Both the position numbers and the translations under genes were made by a program. From JADDRA01 sp051005375 (GTDB taxonomy: Bacteria; Actinomycetota; Acidimicrobiia; Acidimicrobiales; CADCSY01), in NCBI GenBank assembly GCA_051005375.1, contig JBPCJK010000028.1, forward strand, positions 1 through 8,263: a DNA stretch of 8,263 bases, in the 5' to 3' direction. How positions within the stretch are numbered: position 1 is the first letter of the stretch; every line of letters begins with the position of its first letter. Positions 5,819-8,263 of this stretch are shown piece after piece. The notes under the pieces were generated by a model. It was not told the origin of the DNA. It did not search any database and saw only the letters and a program-made list of their open reading frames with translations.

Positions 5819-5840
5819 TTTCACAGTGCCCAGACTCTCA

Positions 5841-5867
5841 GTGGCGTAGTGGGGCCTGCGGCGCCAC
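5841..5867. other. inverted repeat in the divergent vapB/GT4 spacer
   Basis: GTGGCG (5841-5846) and CGCCAC (5862-5867) can form a 6-bp stem with a 15-base loop, about 45 bases before the GT4 start. It could lie in a 5' leader or be a regulator site. No clear plus-strand promoter could be identified in 5794-5910. Confidence 0.25.
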
Positions 5868-5910
5868 CATCAGCCCCGACGGCCTCTCCAGGACGCGCGA
5901 CAGTGGCGGG

Positions 5911-6987
5911 GTGCAGGTGGCGCTCCACGTCGGCCAGCTCCTCCAGCCCGTGCCCGGCGGGATCGGGCGCTACGTGCGTGGCCTGCTGGCCGCTCTCCCC
6001 GGTGCGGGTGTGGAACCCGTCGCCTTCGCCGCCGGCGCCGCTCCCGGCGGGGTGGACGGCTACGTCGAGCTGGGCTGGCCCGGCGGGTCACTTCGCTACG
6101 AGCTGTGGCACCGGCTGCGGCGGCCGGCGTTGCGGGTGGCGGGCGACGTCGTACACGCCACCAGCCTGGCGGTGCCCCCGCCAGGGGGCCGCCCGCTCGT
6201 GGTCACCGTGCACGACCTGGTGTTCCTGCGTCACCCCGAGTACCTCACCCCCCGGGGGGTGTCGTTCCACCGCCGGGGCCTGGAGCTGGCCCGCCGGGAG
6301 GCAGCCGCAGTGGTGGTGCCCACCGCCTTCGGCCGGGACGAGTTGGTAGCCGAGGGCTTCGACGCCGCACGCATCCACGTCGCCCCCCACGGCGTGGCGC
6401 TCCCGGGGCCGGCGCCAGAGGCGGAGGCGCAGGGAGCCGTCATGGAAGGCCTGGGCGTGCGTCCGCCCTTCGTGTTGTTCGTGGGCACGCTCGAACCCCG
6501 CAAGGGTGTGGCCGACCTGCTGGCCGCCCACCGTGCGCTTCGATCCGCCCATCCCGACCTGAGCCTGGTGCTGGCCGGCCATCAGGGATGGGGACCGCCG
6601 CTGGAGCTGTCGGTGCCCGGCGTGGTCGCACTCGGCCCCGTCGACGACCCCACGCTCGATCCCCTGTACCGTGCCGCCGTGGCTCTCGCCCTGCCCAGCC
6701 GCTACGAGGGGTTCGGGCTCCCGGTGCTCGAGGCCATGGCCCGGGGCTGCCCGGTGGTGACCACCGACGCCGCCTGCCTGCCCGAGGTGGCGGGAGGGGC
6801 GGCGGCGCTGGTGGCGGTGGGTGACGTCGACGACCTGGCCGGCGTCCTCGAAGGCCTGCTGAGCGACGAGAGCCGCCGTCGGGACCTGTCCGATGCCGGC
6901 CACCGGCGATCGAAGGACTTCTCATGGCCGGCCAGCGCCGCCGCCCACGCCGCCGCCTACACCGCCGCCCTGGAAGCACCCCGATGA
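5911..6987 (+). CDS. GT4-family glycosyltransferase (second of three)
   Basis: This 358-residue GT-B retaining glycosyltransferase is presumed to act in the cytoplasm on surface glycan intermediates. The N-terminal domain has the glycine-rich acceptor loop VPGGIGRYVRGLL, then DVVHATSLAVPP, TVHDLVFLRHPEY and VVVPTAFGRDEL. The donor domain has GTLEPRKGVADLL (R197, K198), LSLVLAGHQGW, the E-x7-E signature in YEGFGLPVLEAMA (E266, E274), CPVVTT and LPEVAGGAAALV. The frame is open far upstream (to about 5467), but that part is antisense to vapBC and not protein-like. GTG 5911 gives the usual beginning MQVALHVGQLLQPVPGG; GTG 5917 is an alternative. It is clearly a paralogue of the GT4 genes before and after it and probably shares a transcript with the downstream one. 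Confidence 0.9.
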   Translation: MQVALHVGQLLQPVPGGIGRYVRGLLAALPGAGVEPVAFAAGAAPGGVDGYVELGWPGGSLRYELWHRLRRPALRVAGDVVHATSLAVPPPGGRPLVVTVHDLVFLRHPEYLTPRGVSFHRRGLELARREAAAVVVPTAFGRDELVAEGFDAARIHVAPHGVALPGPAPEAEAQGAVMEGLGVRPPFVLFVGTLEPRKGVADLLAAHRALRSAHPDLSLVLAGHQGWGPPLELSVPGVVALGPVDDPTLDPLYRAAVALALPSRYEGFGLPVLEAMARGCPVVTTDAACLPEVAGGAAALVAVGDVDDLAGVLEGLLSDESRRRDLSDAGHRRSKDFSWPASAAAHAAAYTAALEAPR

Positions 6988-7022
6988 GTGGGCCCGGCCT
7001 CACGTCGATCTTTGTCGCTTCA

Positions 7023-7039
7023 GCAGTGCGCGGTACTGC
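7023..7039 (+). other. small inverted repeat between the second and third GT4 genes
   Basis: GCAGT (7023-7027) and ACTGC (7035-7039) flank 7 bases in the 82-bp gap 6988-7069. The stem is short and has no T tract, so a terminator is unlikely. It could be an operator or chance. Confidence 0.2.
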
Positions 7040-7069
7040 CCAATCGACAACGAACAGGGGATAGGGGGG

Positions 7070-8203
7070 GTGAAGGCATTGACTGTCCCCAACGTGGCCC
7101 TCGACGTCTCCGCCGTGCCTGCCCAGCCCGCCGGCGCCGGGGTCTACGTGCTGCGCCTGGTCGAGGCCCTGGCCACTGCCGGCCACGTCGAGCTCGATCT
7201 GGTGGCCGCCGCCGGCGACGGCAGGCGCTGGGAGGAGATCGCTCCCCAAGCGCGCATCCACGCCGTCGCCCCCGGGCGCCGGCCCGCCCGCCTGGTGTGG
7301 GAGCAGGCCCACGCTCCTGCCTTGGCCCAGCGCCTGGGCGGACTGTGGCACGGGCCCCACTACACCCTTCCGCTGCGGGCCAACGTCCCGCTGGTGGTCA
7401 CCATCCACGACCTAACCTTCTACGACCATCCCGAGTGGCACCTGCGCTCCAAGGTCGTCTACTTCCGGCGGATGATCCGGGCCAGCGCCGAGCGAGCCGA
7501 CGTGGTGGTCTGTGTCAGCGAGCACACCGCCGCCCGCCTCCACGCCCTGCTGGCGCCGAAGGCGCCGGTGGTGGTGATCCCTCATGGCGTGGACCACCGC
7601 CGCTTCCGGGTCGACCAGGATGACGACCTCGGGCGCCTGGCCGCCCTCGGGGTGCGACCCCCGTTCGTGGCCTTCACCGGCACCCTCGAGCCCCGCAAGA
7701 ACGTTCCCGCCCTGGTGCGGGCCATGGCCCGACTGGCTCCTGGCCACCCCGACCTGCAGCTGGTGCTGGCCGGGCACCGGGGCTGGGGTGGCGGCGAGGT
7801 CGACGCCGCCGTCTCGTCGAGCGCCCTCGACGGCCGGGTGCTCCCCCTCGGCTATGTCGACGACGGCGTGGTGCCGGCGCTGTACCGCCAGTCAGCAGCG
7901 GTGGCCTACCCGTCACTGGAGGAGGGGTTCGGGCTGCCCACCCTCGAGGCCATGGCCTGCGGTGCGGCGGTGGTGACCACCAGCGGGTCGGCCATGCAGG
8001 AAATGGTGGAGGACGCCGCCCAGCTGGTGCCCCCCGGTGACGAGGAGGCGCTCACCGGGGCGCTGGAGGCCCTGGTGGCCGGCGGGGCCGAGGTGGACCG
8101 GTTGCGGGCCGCGGGCCCGGTCGTCGCCGCCCCCCACACCTGGGACCGCTGCGCCGAGCGCCAAGTGGCGGTCTACCGGCGTGCCCTCGAAGCCACCGGG
8201 TGA
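7070..8203 (+). CDS. GT4-family glycosyltransferase (third of three)
   Basis: The 377-residue protein has the same GT-B architecture as its neighbour. The N-terminal domain has LDVSAVPAQPAGAGVYVLRL, GLWHGPHYTLPL, VVTIHDLTFYDHPEW and VVVCVSEHTAARL. The donor domain has GTLEPRKNVPALVRAM (R209, K210), LQLVLAGHRGWGGGE, the E-x7-E signature in EEGFGLPTLEAMA (E285, E293) and AVVTTSGSAMQEMVEDAA. It is closest to the mannosyl/rhamnosyltransferase-like GT4 enzymes of actinobacterial polysaccharide clusters, but the sugar is not determined. I chose GTG 7070, next to a G-rich run, because the upstream extension (to 6893) overlaps the previous gene and is proline-rich shadow sequence. GTG 7094 is an alternative. 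The 82-bp gap after the preceding gene is compatible with one transcript. Confidence 0.9.
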   Translation: MKALTVPNVALDVSAVPAQPAGAGVYVLRLVEALATAGHVELDLVAAAGDGRRWEEIAPQARIHAVAPGRRPARLVWEQAHAPALAQRLGGLWHGPHYTLPLRANVPLVVTIHDLTFYDHPEWHLRSKVVYFRRMIRASAERADVVVCVSEHTAARLHALLAPKAPVVVIPHGVDHRRFRVDQDDDLGRLAALGVRPPFVAFTGTLEPRKNVPALVRAMARLAPGHPDLQLVLAGHRGWGGGEVDAAVSSSALDGRVLPLGYVDDGVVPALYRQSAAVAYPSLEEGFGLPTLEAMACGAAVVTTSGSAMQEMVEDAAQLVPPGDEEALTGALEALVAGGAEVDRLRAAGPVVAAPHTWDRCAERQVAVYRRALEATG

Positions 8204-8263
8204 TCAGCCCGTGACCCCGTGCTGGCGCCCCACCCCTGGTTGTGTGGCGGCGCAACGATTGCC
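8204..8263 (+). other. window end; possible start of another gene
   Basis: After the stop of the third GT4 gene, a GTG at 8219-8221 opens a frame to the window edge (MLAPHPWLCGGATIA). The Pro-Trp then Gly-Gly order recalls the beginning of some glycosyltransferases, but fifteen residues are too few. No ribosome binding site is evident, and a GTG at 8211 in another frame is equally possible. Confidence 0.2.

Noticed and set aside
5467..5910. N-terminal extension making the second GT4 protein 506 residues
   Set aside because: The extension is antisense to the intact vapBC genes and lacks any domain. The GT4 family begins at MQVALHVGQ.
1..8263. CRISPR array, insertion sequence or integrase gene
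   Set aside because: No regularly spaced repeats, no terminal inverted repeats with transposase motifs, and no recombinase catalytic pattern were seen on either strand.

Overview
The window is very GC-rich (visibly around 70 %), with strong G/C preference at third codon positions, many GTG starts and overlapping GTGA/ATGA gene junctions. This fits a high-GC actinobacterium. An Acidimicrobiia-like lineage is my guess from general style and is not demonstrated. There is no rRNA, CRISPR array, transposase or integrase.

Layout. (1) Positions 1-159 hold the 3' end of a plus-strand gene that enters from outside. (2) Positions 160-401 are poorly coding. (3) Positions 402-1402, minus strand, carry a toxin-antitoxin-like pair: a protein with an excisionase/MerR-type helix-turn-helix followed by a PIN-domain protein. 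(4) Positions 1403-1610 form the divergent spacer. (5) Positions 1611-2405, plus strand, carry a VapBC-type pair. Its antitoxin reads through a fragment of a tRNA-Arg(ACG)-like gene, and its PIN toxin is broken by a -1 frameshift at a run of seven C. (6) Positions 2389-5039, plus strand, hold a GT4 glycosyltransferase and a GT-C/GT39-like membrane glycosyltransferase with overlapping ends. (7) Positions 5141-5793, minus strand, carry a second complete VapBC pair with a palindrome next to a strong -10 box; its transcript may be leaderless. (8) Positions 5911-8203, plus strand, hold two more GT4 glycosyltransferases.

The biological core is a surface-glycan locus. Three related cytoplasmic retaining GT4 enzymes probably use nucleotide sugars, and one polytopic GT-C enzyme probably uses a lipid-linked sugar on the outer face of the membrane. 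Two of the enzymes lie in each of two blocks. Three unrelated PIN-based toxin-antitoxin modules sit before and between these blocks. The tRNA-derived scar and the decayed toxin suggest a locus assembled by insertion and rearrangement.

I see no convincing wholly new system. The strongest leads are the tRNA-Arg fragment fused in frame to an antitoxin, the homopolymer frameshift in the toxin that overlaps the first glycosyltransferase, and the density of three different PIN modules within 6 kb of a glycan cluster.
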